Under the pieces are notes generated by a model. The model ran no database searches. It saw only the letters and a program-made list of their open reading frames with translations, and was not told the DNA's origin. Shown in pieces: positions 1 through 8,734 of a stretch of DNA of 60,073 nucleotides (position 1 is its first letter; every line of letters begins with the position of its first letter). The translations under genes and the position numbers were made by a program. Source of the stretch: RGIG5612 sp045601405 (GTDB taxonomy: Bacteria > Bacillota > Clostridia > Lachnospirales > Lachnospiraceae). The stretch lies in the NCBI GenBank assembly GCA_045601405.1, contig JAZRZO010000071.1:1-60073 (forward strand), read 5' to 3'.

Positions 1-312
1 TAAAATCAATGTAGTGATACAGTGTTAATCCACTTGCTACGATTCCTGTTATCACCCCTGATAACGAAATGATAACAGGAGCTTTTTTCGCCGGAATAAT
101 ACGGATAAACTGTGAAATCAAAGCAACGAGCAATAATTCAAGCAAAATAACTGTTTATTGAGTCATCATTGAATTCAATAAATGGACGTGGCATCGGATT
201 TCCTTTAGGATCAAAGGCAGTAGTGGTTGCAATCCAATGTCCTATTACGGCGTAGCCATAGACCGGATGAAAAGGATGCTTCCGGCAAGTGTACCGACAA
301 TGCCACTAAGCA
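1..312 (-). pseudogene. decayed membrane-protein remnant
   Basis: No intact gene is present. Read on the minus strand, three short open stretches in different frames follow one another: a hydrophobic one near 250-312 (contains GIVGTLAGSILF), a soluble one near 138-275 (contains YGYAVIGHWIATTTAFDP) and a hydrophobic one running off the left edge (contains LLELLLVALISQF). Together they look like one small membrane protein broken by two or more indels. I do not recognise the family. This is inference from frame continuity and hydrophobicity; the part left of the window is unseen. Confidence 0.4.
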
Positions 313-339
313 GTGGAAGGAAACGGAAATACCATAGAC

Positions 340-706
340 TTATTCCTTATCTTCGGTGAACTGCTCCGCCGTCGAAATGATCTTATTCTCTCCCACCAGA
401 ACAAGCTTCAGATTCCGGAAGGTTTCGATCCCATATACCGTGTTGTTTTCGTCTGCGTCGCTTTGATAATCTGCAAGGTTAAGGATTGCGTTCGTCAGCG
501 TCTGTGTCCTTGTATCGAGGTTATACTGAACACTTCCGCCGTCCCCCCAGAACGTCTGTGCAGTTTTCACTGGTGGTCTGTCTTCCGAGGACATAGGCCG
601 AATCGCCCCAGCCTGCATCATCATACTCATCTGCTGCCGCCGTAAACGGAATCATCGCAGCGATCAGCATAAACACGATCGCGAAGATCGATATTTTCTT
701 TTTCAT
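340..706 (-). pseudogene. small secreted protein, frameshifted at a G6 run
   Basis: The start at 706 has a fair ribosome site (AGAAAGGAAA) and opens with a clear Sec signal peptide (MKKKISIFAIVFMLIAAMIP, then a likely cleavage near TAAADEY). The reading frame breaks at six consecutive Cs (543-548, G6 on the coding strand). Dropping one base joins it to a second stretch containing VQYNLDTRTQTLTNAIL and LKLVLVGENKII, ending at 340. That pattern resembles the repeat of secreted Clostridia carbohydrate-binding-like (DUF4353-type) domains. The joined product would be about 121 residues, shorter than family members I know. It may be a pseudogene, a homopolymer sequencing error or a phase-variable gene. 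Confidence 0.45.
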
Positions 707-839
707 AAGACATTTCCTTTCTGAAAAAAACCCCAAATAAAACAGGATACCGGGGAAAACACTGCTTCGCATCAGAAAATATAATCAACCATTCGCTGAA
801 ACGCCAGCGATTTGGCCCAAGCGGTTTTTTTGGGAATGA

Positions 840-1148
840 ACGGTTTTTTCTCGGACGCTTATCTATAATATAGCAAAGGATAAATTTTATGAGCGCCAGA
901 CCCCATTCCGGATATACCGGGTCGGGGAAGAATGCTTTTACCGGCGACACCAGCAGCCAGTGCAGGAGGAATATCCTGAGCTTCTTTCAGATTACACTGG
1001 GTTTATGCTGCGTAAGTTCATCCCCCGTGCATTTACTAACATCCAGGGCACTCAAAACATCGTCTTTGCCAGTGGCACAATGATGGAAACCAGTATGTTG
1101 GGCGGACTTTACAACCCAAAAACGCTGGATGAATACGGTAAGTATTAG
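840..1148 (+). pseudogene. unrecognised coding fragment
   Basis: This plus-strand frame is open for about 102 codons between two stops and reads like real protein in its second half (contains FIPRAFTNIQGTQNIVFASG and GGLYNPKTLDEYGKY). It has no convincing start codon with a ribosome site; the only candidates are internal, such as GTG at 960. I do not recognise the family. It sits in a 520-base stretch (707-1226) between two minus-strand genes that otherwise shows nothing I can support. Most likely it is the tail end of a lost gene. Confidence 0.3.
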
Positions 1149-1226
1149 CGGGAACCACTCACCCGTCAGCTGCGTTGACACTCTCCCCAGGGCAGGACTA
1201 TGAGAGAAGAAAAAGCCTTTCTCCGG

Positions 1227-2006
1227 CTACTTTACCGATTTCGCCTTGCAGATCACCCCGTCATCATAGGATTGAGCCGCGGTCTCACCGGGTTCTAAAA
1301 CAAGGAAATCCCTGTCATTCCAGTCTCCGTTTATCATACGCTCAAAAAGATTCATGTCGCCGTCTATCTCGTGATAATTCCACCCGTAAAATGCGGCGGC
1401 ATCTTTTGTTGCCTGCGCATACTTCTCCTTATCACAGAATGGCATCTTTATATAGGCCGCATTATGATAGTTTTCCAGTCCGCCTAAAGAATCCATAAGA
1501 TATTCGATAGTTTCCTCATCATGGCCCTGCTCTTCAAAATGCCGCACCATCATACAGTGCCTTGCCTTGCCGGGCATAGTGGTGTTTTCTATCCAGTCAG
1601 CCGTATACCAGTAGCATCCGGGGATCTCCGCAAAATAATGGTTGTATTTCTCTCTCGAGCCCATGAACAGAGTGACGCAGTCGTGCGCCCTGGGTATGAC
1701 TATGCGGTGATCTCTGGCCGTCAGACCGGAAACAGCGTTGGAACAAAGACCGTAGCCTAAGACGATCGCATCGAAATCCTCTGCGATACCGTCGTCATTT
1801 TCGCTTATCTCATTCATTTTGTTGGTGTGCGGATCCCCGCCGGATTCTATTGCGTCTATTTCCGCCTGAAGCAGGTCATGCAGCTGCTCAGGATAGTTAT
1901 GCTTTCCCTGGCGGATCCATGTGATATCGACAATGGTATCCGAGGTGCTGCATATATAGGAAATCTCCCTGAAGAGCACCTTGCAGGCGATCAGTTTGAT
2001 TCGCAT
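1227..2006 (-). CDS. DUF1638 domain protein
   Basis: The protein has the overall pattern of the DUF1638 family (about 200-260 residues): an N-terminal IKLIACKVLFREI strand, a central FDAIVLGYGLCSN strand and a conserved IPRAHDCVTLFMGSREKY motif. The ATG at 2006 is preferred over the one five codons upstream because GGAGG lies 8 bases before it. DUF1638 proteins are often encoded beside corrinoid-dependent methyltransferases, and their biochemical role is unknown; no methyltransferase is visible here. Upstream on the same strand is a thioredoxin-reductase-like gene, 112 bases away, which may be co-transcribed. Confidence 0.8.
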   Translation of the reverse strand: MRIKLIACKVLFREISYICSTSDTIVDITWIRQGKHNYPEQLHDLLQAEIDAIESGGDPHTNKMNEISENDDGIAEDFDAIVLGYGLCSNAVSGLTARDHRIVIPRAHDCVTLFMGSREKYNHYFAEIPGCYWYTADWIENTTMPGKARHCMMVRHFEEQGHDEETIEYLMDSLGGLENYHNAAYIKMPFCDKEKYAQATKDAAAFYGWNYHEIDGDMNLFERMINGDWNDRDFLVLEPGETAAQSYDDGVICKAKSVK

Positions 2007-2118
2007 GTCCAAATCCTCCATCTGATATGTGGTATGTATGGCCCTCTCCCCGAAAAAAAGGGGGGTTATTGGTGCTATGACCTCTGGTTCACCTTCTCCG
2101 GAAGGGGAAAGTATCGAG

Positions 2119-2987
2119 TCAGGAAAGATGTGTCAGGATCTGATGGGCTGCAACATTGCCCTCCCCAACCGACTTTGCTATCTGATACGGACGGCCCGTG
2201 CAGTCTCCTGCGGCAAAGCATCCGGAGATATTGGTCTCCTGCGCGCGGTTAACAACGATATGCGGCCCGTCCATCTCCAGCCCGCTGAGCAATGTGGTGG
2301 GCGCGATCGCGCTTCTTAAGCAGAATATCCCGTCAACTTCTATCTCCTGTCCGTCCGAAAGCACGACCTTTTCAACTTTATTTTCCCCGATAATGCTTTT
2401 TACCGGTTTTTCAAGCCGTACCGTGTTTTCTTCGTCCGGCTTCTCCTGTTTATATGTCCTGAATACATAAACCTTGCCGGCTACCTCCTCAAGATATCTT
2501 ATATCCTCCTCCAGCTTGTCAGCGCTGCAGACAACGGCGATATCCTTACCCTTGTAAAAGAATCCATCGCAGGTTGCGCAGTAGCTTACACCCCTGCCTA
2601 CAAAGTCCTCTTCTCTTTCAATCCCTCTTGCCTGCACAACGCCGGTCGCGAAAAGAACCGTCTTTGCCTCATATACCTCATTATTGGCCAGCACCATAAA
2701 GTGATCATCCATTTTCGTTATAAGTGTAACGATCTTGTCCGTTATCTCCAGCTCCATCTCTCCGGCCTGCCTGGCAAAGGCCTCGTTCAGCGCCTTGCCG
2801 CCCGTCATGGAAAAGCCCGGATAATTAGCTATCTTTTCGGATTTGCCAATCTTATCGCTCTGCTCCTTTGAGCCGAACCATACTATCTCTTTGTTATGCA
2901 GCTTTAACGTGAGCGCCGCAGAAAGCCCTGCGGGTCCCGTTCCTATTATCGCGACATCATTCGTATCTGTATCCCTCTTTTGTTCAT
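2119..2987 (-). pseudogene. thioredoxin-reductase-like flavoprotein, 5' frameshift
   Basis: The body is a thioredoxin reductase-type FAD/NAD(P)H oxidoreductase of about 285 residues. It has an N-terminal FAD motif (VAIIGTGPAGLSAAL), the redox-active CATC in SYCATCDGFFYKGK, and a C-terminal FAD motif (GCFAAGDCTG). The best start (ATG at 2987) reads MNKRG and then goes out of frame near three Gs at 2973-2975; adding one base restores MNKR followed by DTDTNDVAIIGTG. In the body frame, no ATG, GTG or TTG occurs between the upstream stop and the FAD motif. It is therefore a frameshift mutant, a sequence error, or translated from a non-standard start. Confidence 0.7.
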
Positions 2988-3050
2988 TTATTATAACTAC
3001 AGTTTATGAAATAACGCTCTCCTGCCTAAGCGACAAGAAAAAACTTTCTG

Positions 3051-4658
3051 CTAAAGGCGGGCAAATCTTTCACAACCCTTGCCCCTGAGCCATTTGTGAA
3101 ACAATAAGGCAATCCCCGTAAAGACCGCTGTCAGGATGATCAGATACACCCCCGCGCCGATAAATCTTGCGACAAAGACATACAATCCCGTAAAAACCAG
3201 TGTTGCGGCCAATCCGCCGAGCCAGGAAAACAGCACATTCAGATTCTGCTTGATAGGCTGCGCCTCACTTGTCCAGTCCATCATCGGCCGCTTAAGGTCG
3301 AGGACAAGCATAAAGCTTGCGTCTGCCAGAAGAAAAGCCGCCACACACAGGATGATCCCGACGGCGTCTATCACACTTGCTTTCAGCACAAATATCACCG
3401 CGCCGGCGCATATGACCGACGGAACTATTGTTATCACAATATGCACAAAGAGCTTTGCCTTAAATATCCTGTACGGGTCCAGCGGCATGGTCTGAAGGAT
3501 CCATACGCGCCGCCCTTCAAGGGAGATAGCCGGTGCCACGATACCTGTCATCGATGCAAAAAAGCATATGATAAATGTACCTGCAACAGACATCATCGAA
3601 GCATATATAGGAAAGCTGTCATTTAAAGGCTCAAGAAATGTACGAATGAACTTTGTTTCGACCAGTATAAACACTGCGACAGCCAGTAAAAACAGAAGAC
3701 TCATCCCGGTATTGAGCATATATCCGGGACTTGAAGTGAACTGCTTCATCTCCTTCCTTCTGAGAGCCGCGTCGACATTTGCCGAACGTATCTGTTCATC
3801 CTTAAACACCGCCCCTGTGTTTTTCACTCCGTAAGACACGGCTTTTCCGAAGCTCTTGCTCATTATCACCCATGTGAGGGCAAAAAGCGCCGCCGCAAAA
3901 GCAAGGCCTGCCAGAAAACCTATTACATTTCCGCTCATTCCAAGACCGAGAGAATACAGGGGGTATCCCCACCCTTTAACTCTCTCTCCTAAATTTTCCG
4001 CATTTTCCGCCAGAAAACGGAATATCTCGTTTGCTCTTATCCTGAACAGAATAAAAAGGGCTATGAATAATATCGCGATCAGCACCGTGACAGCAGATTT
4101 ATTCTTGAGTTTCGTGCTTATCAGCGCGACTATCCATCCGAAGAAGCATGAAAATGTAAGAACCGCCAGCGCCAGTATAAAGATCCCGAGGATACTGAAC
4201 ACTACTGCGGGAAATGACGGATCCCCTTTGATAAAATAAAATATCACCGCCGGAATACTTACCACAGACGAATATATCAGACTCATTATGTAAACGCTGA
4301 CCATCCTTGAAAGCAGTATATATGACGGCGGTATCGGCATCGCCTGTAAAAATTCATTGTCTTTTGCCTTAAACAGCGTCTCCGCCGTGGTAAAAACACT
4401 TCCTATTATGCCGATAATAAATGCCAGAATGTTCATTATCATGAAAAATATCCAGGCCAGGTTTTTCTCCATTAACGGCTCGCCTATCGGAAAAGCGAGC
4501 GCGAAAAAAACGCCCATTATTATAAGATAACATACAGCAAAAATAATGATCGCCCCTTTCGGACTGCGTCGTCTGCTGCTCTGTCCTTTCTTACCCTGTT
4601 GCTGCAGGTATATGAACCGCACCTCCTGCATCTGTCTTTTTATCAATGCTTTTATCAT
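3051..4658 (-). CDS. ABC exporter permease
   Basis: A 535-residue integral membrane protein with about twelve hydrophobic segments and a soluble stretch in the middle (around RSANVDAALRRKEMKQF). The length and layout fit the large ABC-2 type permeases of Firmicutes that work with a separate ATPase. It starts 12 bases after the stop of the ATPase gene, so the two form an operon. The substrate is unknown: drug, peptide or lipid export are all possible. There is a short basic patch near the N-terminus (KKGQSSRRRSPKG) on the presumed cytoplasmic side. Confidence 0.8.
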   Translation of the reverse strand: MIKALIKRQMQEVRFIYLQQQGKKGQSSRRRSPKGAIIIFAVCYLIIMGVFFALAFPIGEPLMEKNLAWIFFMIMNILAFIIGIIGSVFTTAETLFKAKDNEFLQAMPIPPSYILLSRMVSVYIMSLIYSSVVSIPAVIFYFIKGDPSFPAVVFSILGIFILALAVLTFSCFFGWIVALISTKLKNKSAVTVLIAILFIALFILFRIRANEIFRFLAENAENLGERVKGWGYPLYSLGLGMSGNVIGFLAGLAFAAALFALTWVIMSKSFGKAVSYGVKNTGAVFKDEQIRSANVDAALRRKEMKQFTSSPGYMLNTGMSLLFLLAVAVFILVETKFIRTFLEPLNDSFPIYASMMSVAGTFIICFFASMTGIVAPAISLEGRRVWILQTMPLDPYRIFKAKLFVHIVITIVPSVICAGAVIFVLKASVIDAVGIILCVAAFLLADASFMLVLDLKRPMMDWTSEAQPIKQNLNVLFSWLGGLAATLVFTGLYVFVARFIGAGVYLIILTAVFTGIALLFHKWLRGKGCERFARL

Positions 4659-4670
4659 CAGTCTGTCCTT

Positions 4671-5438
4671 TTATCTAAACCCAGGAACCTGAATATCAAG
4701 CCCGTCTTCTTCTTTAGCTGCGCCCATCTGAACTCCGTTCTGAAGTTCAAGGAAAACATCCTCTAAGGAGTCGTCTCCTCTGACCTCTTCCATAGTCCCG
4801 GATCTTATGAGTTTTCCGTTTTTTATTATCGCAACCTTGTCGCAGAGCTTCTCCGCAACATCCAGAACATGTGTCGAGAAGAAGATCGCCCCGCCGTTAT
4901 CGCATATCTCCCTCATAGTCTGTTTAAGCAGGAAAGCTGCTGTAGGGTCAAGCCCCACAAAGGGCTCATCCATAAGTATCATCTTCGGTTCATGCACCAG
5001 CGCCCCCATAACGGCAAGCTTCTGCTTCATTCCGTGCGAATAAGAGTTTACAGGCTGAGCCAGCTTTTCCGTAAGCTCAAACATATCACCGTATTTTTTT
5101 ATACGGCTCATTCTCTCACTCTGCCCTACTCCATATATATCCGCCATAAAGTTAAGATACTGGATCGCGGTCATAAATTCGTAGATATCCGGATTGTCCG
5201 GGATATACGCGAGTGTTTTTTTAGCCTCTATCGCGTCTTTTCTGATATCGTGACCGCCTATTTTGATCACGCCGGTATCAAACGGCAGGATGCCGGCAAC
5301 ACTCTTAAGAGCTGTTGTCTTTCCGGCGCCGTTATGTCCGATAAATCCATATATCTCGCCCGCTTTTATCTCCAGGGAAAGATCATTTACCGCGGCATAG
5401 TCTCCAAATTTTTTTGTTAAGTGTTCTATTGTCAGCAT
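4671..5438 (-). CDS. ABC transporter ATP-binding protein
   Basis: An ABC ATPase with Walker A GHNGAGKTT near residue 38, an ABC signature in the form YSHGMKQK, and Walker B KMILMDEPFVGLDP. It ends in a short acidic tail of the kind seen in ABC-2 exporter ATPases. The start at 5438 (MLTIEHLTKKFG) is chosen over an upstream ATG because AAGGAGG lies 6 bases before it. It energises the permease encoded directly downstream. Confidence 0.88.
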   Translation of the reverse strand: MLTIEHLTKKFGDYAAVNDLSLEIKAGEIYGFIGHNGAGKTTALKSVAGILPFDTGVIKIGGHDIRKDAIEAKKTLAYIPDNPDIYEFMTAIQYLNFMADIYGVGQSERMSRIKKYGDMFELTEKLAQPVNSYSHGMKQKLAVMGALVHEPKMILMDEPFVGLDPTAAFLLKQTMREICDNGGAIFFSTHVLDVAEKLCDKVAIIKNGKLIRSGTMEEVRGDDSLEDVFLELQNGVQMGAAKEEDGLDIQVPGFR

Positions 5439-5466
5439 GTCGCGCCTCCTTACATTGTTGCACACC

Positions 5467-5475
5467 ATTATACCA
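5467..5475 (-). promoter_or_regulatory. extended -10 promoter for the ABC operon
   Basis: On the minus strand TGGTATAAT forms an extended -10 element about 30 bases before the ATPase start. No good -35 is visible, which is usual for extended -10 promoters. Confidence 0.5.
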
Positions 5476-5559
5476 TATCATGCGGACATTTGCATTTACA
5501 CATCTTCCTTTTTCTGATAAAAAGTATGTATTATCGCAAATTCGGAAGGGGCATGCGGA

Positions 5560-6006
5560 ATGAGATTTGTAATACAGAGAGTGACAGACGCTTCAGTTAC
5601 CGTTGGCGGCAAAGTGACAGGCAGCATAGATAGAGGCTTTCTTGTCCTTATCGGAGTCTGCAAAGATGATACTGCAGAGATTGCGGATAAGCTTATCCGT
5701 AAGATGACGGGGCTTCGGATATTTGAGGATGAAAACGGCAAGACAAATCTGTCCCTGAATGATGTTGGCGGATCGCTTCTGCTCGTTTCGCAGTTCACCT
5801 TGTATGCAGACTGCAAAAAAGGAAACCGCCCCAGCTTTATAAACGCGGGAGACGCCGACAGCGCCAATTCCTTATATGAATATATAGTTGAACAGTGCCG
5901 CGCGCTGGGCTTTCGCATTGAGACGGGAGTCTTCGGAGCACATATGGATGTGGCTCTCACAAATGACGGACCATTTACGATAATCCTGGATTCTGACGCC
6001 CTTTAG
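5560..6006 (+). CDS. dtd: D-aminoacyl-tRNA deacylase
   Basis: Removes D-amino acids wrongly attached to tRNA, and also glycine from tRNA-Ala. The 148-residue length matches the Dtd family. The two hallmark motifs are present: SQFTLYADCKKGNRPSF near residue 78 and the Gly-Pro motif NDGPFTIIL near the C-terminus, which together form the active site at the dimer interface. GGAAGGGG precedes the ATG. It is one of the few plus-strand genes left of oriC and is transcribed away from the ABC operon. Confidence 0.95.
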   Translation: MRFVIQRVTDASVTVGGKVTGSIDRGFLVLIGVCKDDTAEIADKLIRKMTGLRIFEDENGKTNLSLNDVGGSLLLVSQFTLYADCKKGNRPSFINAGDADSANSLYEYIVEQCRALGFRIETGVFGAHMDVALTNDGPFTIILDSDAL

Positions 6007-6098
6007 GATGACTCCTTTGTACCATCCCACCCTCACCTGATGCTCTTAAGGTTGTTACAGCACCATGGGATCGCGTTTTACGCCGGTATTTTTAAAAA

Positions 6099-6340
6099 TC
6101 ACCTGACCGTTTTCCCGATCGCATCCTGTGAGGGTGAAGTGACAGTAACAATTCCGCCTCTTCCGTCCGGACCCGGATCAACTGTAGCCTGGACCACAAC
6201 CGTCCCGTTCTCGTCTGTCAGGTCAAAGGTTGATATCAGACCATCGTGAAATACCATTGAGTCCGGAAGTTCTGCCGTGAAATAGTCGCCCTCGTGCACT
6301 ATAGTGTCGGGGTCTTTTACCACAATGCGGTTAACATACT
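6099..6340 (-). pseudogene. adhesin-domain remnant
   Basis: A minus-strand frame of about 80 codons starts just after a stop and has no signal peptide or ribosome site. Its sequence (HEGDYFTAELPDSMVF, STFDLTDENGTVVVQATVDP, GGIVTVT) matches the pattern of the adhesive Ig-like domains of Gram-positive collagen- or fibrinogen-binding surface proteins. Both ends of such a protein (signal peptide, LPXTG anchor) are missing. It looks like an internal fragment left by deletion. Confidence 0.45.
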
Positions 6341-6396
6341 ACTAACGTGATCCCGAATGCGTTTTTTGATGTCTCTGACAGGCTGATCTTTTGCAA

Positions 6397-6430
6397 ATAA
6401 AAAGACGGGCAGAAGATTGTCCTTCTGCCC
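6397..6430 (-). terminator. intrinsic terminator of the parA-parB-serS-tRNA operon
   Basis: On the minus strand GGGCAGAAG pairs with CTTCTGCCC over a six-base loop, followed by a T-rich run (GTCTTTTTATTT). It lies 10 bases past the 3' end of tRNA-Arg. Confidence 0.85.
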
Positions 6431-6440
6431 GCCCGGCTTG

Positions 6441-6514
6441 CGTCCACGAGAGGATTCGAACCTCCGACCTACCGCTTAGGAGGCGGTCGCTCTATCCAAC
6501 TGAGCTACGTAGAC
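6441..6514 (-). tRNA. tRNA-Arg (anticodon CCU)
   Basis: A 74-base cloverleaf: acceptor GTCTACG pairs with CGTGGAC (one G-T pair), the D arm contains AGCTCAGTTGGATAGAGC, the anticodon stem is ACCGC/GCGGT with loop CTCCTAA (anticodon CCU, reads AGG), and the T arm contains GGTTCGAATCC. The CCA end is not encoded. It lies 14 bases after serS with no promoter of its own visible, so it is probably processed from the same transcript. Confidence 0.95.
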
Positions 6515-6528
6515 GTATATACAAAAGC

Positions 6529-7806
6529 TTATTTAGTTATAAGCTCTTTGCCCATATATTGTACCAGAACCTCCGGGATTTTTACACTCCCGTCTGCATT
6601 CTGGAAATTTTCGAGTATCGCCGCTGTTGTCCGGCCTGCCGCAACTCCGCTTCCGTTAAGCGTATGAACGAATTCGGCCTTATCTTTAGGATCGTTCTTA
6701 TACTTTATATTTGCCCTTCTTGCCTGAAAGGCTTCAAAATTTGAACAGCTGCTTATCTCCACATATCTGCCATAGCTTGGCATCCATACTTCTATATCAT
6801 ATTTCATGGCTGCCGTAAAGCCCAGATCGCCGAGACATATCTTTACGACTCTGTATGGCAGGCCAAGTCTCTGAAGGACATCCTCTGCGTCCTGAGTGAG
6901 CTTTTCCAGTTCTTCGTAAGAGTCCTCCGGCTTTGTGAATTTTACAAGTTCAACCTTGTTGAACTGATGCTGGCGGATAAGCCCTCTTGTGTCGCGGCCC
7001 GCGCTTCCCGCCTCTGCCCTGAAGCATGCGGTGTACGCGCAATGCTTTATCGGCAGCGTATTTCCGTCCAGTATCTGATCTCTGTACATGTTTGTTACCG
7101 GAACTTCCGCGGTGGGAACAAGGAAATACTCCTTGCCGTCGCCTATCACCTTATATGCGTCCTCCTCAAATTTCGGGAGCTGTCCTGTTCCGGTCATGCT
7201 TTCACGGCTCACCATGAAGGGAGGAAAAACCTCTGTATAGCCATGTACATCCGTATGTACATCTAAAAAGAAATTGATTATCGCCCTCTCCAGTCTTGCG
7301 CCGTCCCCTCTGTAGACAGTAAACCTGGCTCCGCTTATCTTTGCGGCGGTTTTGGGATCAAGTATCCCCAGCTCCTCCCCCAGGTCCCAATGCGTCTTCG
7401 GTTCAAAATCAAATGCGGGAACACTGCCCCACTTTCTTATCTCCACATTATCCTCGTCTGTTTTTCCGGCGGGAACCGTCGGGTGGGGTATGTTAGGCAG
7501 TGTCAGCATATAGTCGTTAAGCTCTTTTTCGGCAGCCGCAACCTTGCTGTCCAGCTCTTTGATCTCCTCAGAGAGCTTTTTCATCCGGGACATCACCCCG
7601 GCTGTGTCTCTGCCCTCTTTTTTCATCACCGGGATCTGCTTCGATACCTTGTTCTGCTCAGCTTTCAGCTCCTCTACCCTGCTAAGAAGCCCTCTTCTCG
7701 TCTCGTCAAGTTTTTTAAACAGGCTCAGGTCAAAATCCTCATTCCTTTCGCCCATTGCCTTTTCAACTTTTTCAAGATCAGTTCTTAATAACTTAATATC
7801 CAGCAT
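6529..7806 (-). CDS. serS: seryl-tRNA synthetase
   Basis: Charges tRNA-Ser with serine; class II synthetase of normal length (425 residues). The N-terminal helical tRNA-binding arm (about residues 30-100) is followed by the catalytic core, with motif 2 around CFRAEAGSAGRDTRGLIRQH and motif 3 near LNGSGVAAGRTTAAILEN. Its ATG shares one base with the stop of parB (TAATG), implying translational coupling. In several Clostridia serS also follows the chromosome-partition genes. Confidence 0.97.
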   Translation of the reverse strand: MLDIKLLRTDLEKVEKAMGERNEDFDLSLFKKLDETRRGLLSRVEELKAEQNKVSKQIPVMKKEGRDTAGVMSRMKKLSEEIKELDSKVAAAEKELNDYMLTLPNIPHPTVPAGKTDEDNVEIRKWGSVPAFDFEPKTHWDLGEELGILDPKTAAKISGARFTVYRGDGARLERAIINFFLDVHTDVHGYTEVFPPFMVSRESMTGTGQLPKFEEDAYKVIGDGKEYFLVPTAEVPVTNMYRDQILDGNTLPIKHCAYTACFRAEAGSAGRDTRGLIRQHQFNKVELVKFTKPEDSYEELEKLTQDAEDVLQRLGLPYRVVKICLGDLGFTAAMKYDIEVWMPSYGRYVEISSCSNFEAFQARRANIKYKNDPKDKAEFVHTLNGSGVAAGRTTAAILENFQNADGSVKIPEVLVQYMGKELITK

Positions 7807-8687
7807 TATTTTGCTCCTCTGTTGATCACTCCGTATATCCTGTCCAGCTCATCATCAGAATAATAGCTTATCTCGATCTTGCCTTTTCCCTTATCCTTTC
7901 TGCTGATCTTTACTTTAGTACCAAGGCTTTCCGAGAGCTTTTTTTCCAGATCTTTATATAAAAATCCGTATTCATCCCGGACCGGTTTCGACTTGTTCCC
8001 TGTTGCTCTGCCGCTGTTCATTTCCTTTACAAGGTCTTCAGCCTGTCGCACGCTCAGATTATCCGCCAGGATCCGCTCTGCGGCTTTTGCCTGATCCGCC
8101 TGACTCTCAAGTCCTAAAAGAGCTCTTGCATGGCCCGCGCTCAGCTCTCCGGAGATGAGCATTTTCTGTACGCTCTTATGAAGCTTCAAAAGCCTCATCG
8201 TGTTGCTTATCGCCGTTCTGCTCTTTGAAACACGTTCCGCAAGCTGCTCCTGCGTAAGCTTGTAATCATCTATCAGCTTTTTGTAGCTTTGCGCCTCTTC
8301 TACAGGATTAAGATCCTCCCTCTGGATGTTTTCTATCAGGGATATTTCCGCGATCTCCCGGTCAGAATAATCCTTTATTATCACAGGCACTTCTTTAAGC
8401 TTTGCTTTTTTTGCCGCCCGCCACCTGCGTTCTCCTGCCACGATCTGGTAATATCCGTCCTTTTTCGCAACAACAATGGGCTCGATTATCCCGTACCTCT
8501 TTACGGATTCGGTCAGCTCTTCTATGGCCTCTTCATCAAACCTCTTTCGCGGCTGTTCCTTATTCGGCTCCAATTCCGAAGTCTTTAAGCTGACAGCAGC
8601 TTTTACGTCATCTTCCGCCGCTGCTGTGGGAAGCAGCAGGTCCAATCCTTTTCCCAGACCTCCCCTTGTGTTCTTTTTATTTGCCAT
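7806..8687 (-). CDS. parB: chromosome-partitioning protein ParB (Spo0J)
   Basis: A CTP-dependent DNA clamp that loads at parS and spreads to organise the origin. At 293 residues it has the CTP-binding N-terminal domain (IVAGERRWRA and ENIQREDLNPVEEA boxes), a helix-turn-helix (TQEQLAERVSKSRTAISNTM, about residues 144-165) and a C-terminal dimerisation region. Three perfect parS sites lie within 3.5 kb. It is downstream of parA in the same operon with a 47-base gap. Confidence 0.96.
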   Translation of the reverse strand: MANKKNTRGGLGKGLDLLLPTAAAEDDVKAAVSLKTSELEPNKEQPRKRFDEEAIEELTESVKRYGIIEPIVVAKKDGYYQIVAGERRWRAAKKAKLKEVPVIIKDYSDREIAEISLIENIQREDLNPVEEAQSYKKLIDDYKLTQEQLAERVSKSRTAISNTMRLLKLHKSVQKMLISGELSAGHARALLGLESQADQAKAAERILADNLSVRQAEDLVKEMNSGRATGNKSKPVRDEYGFLYKDLEKKLSESLGTKVKISRKDKGKGKIEISYYSDDELDRIYGVINRGAK

Positions 8688-8734
8688 AGCTCTTTTTCCT
8701 TTTGGGCTTTATTTATGCGTTTTATGTATGAGTG

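Noticed and set aside
2030..2118. Terminator between the TrxR-like and DUF1638 genes
   Set aside because: C- and G-rich runs are present but no stem is followed by a T run on the minus strand.
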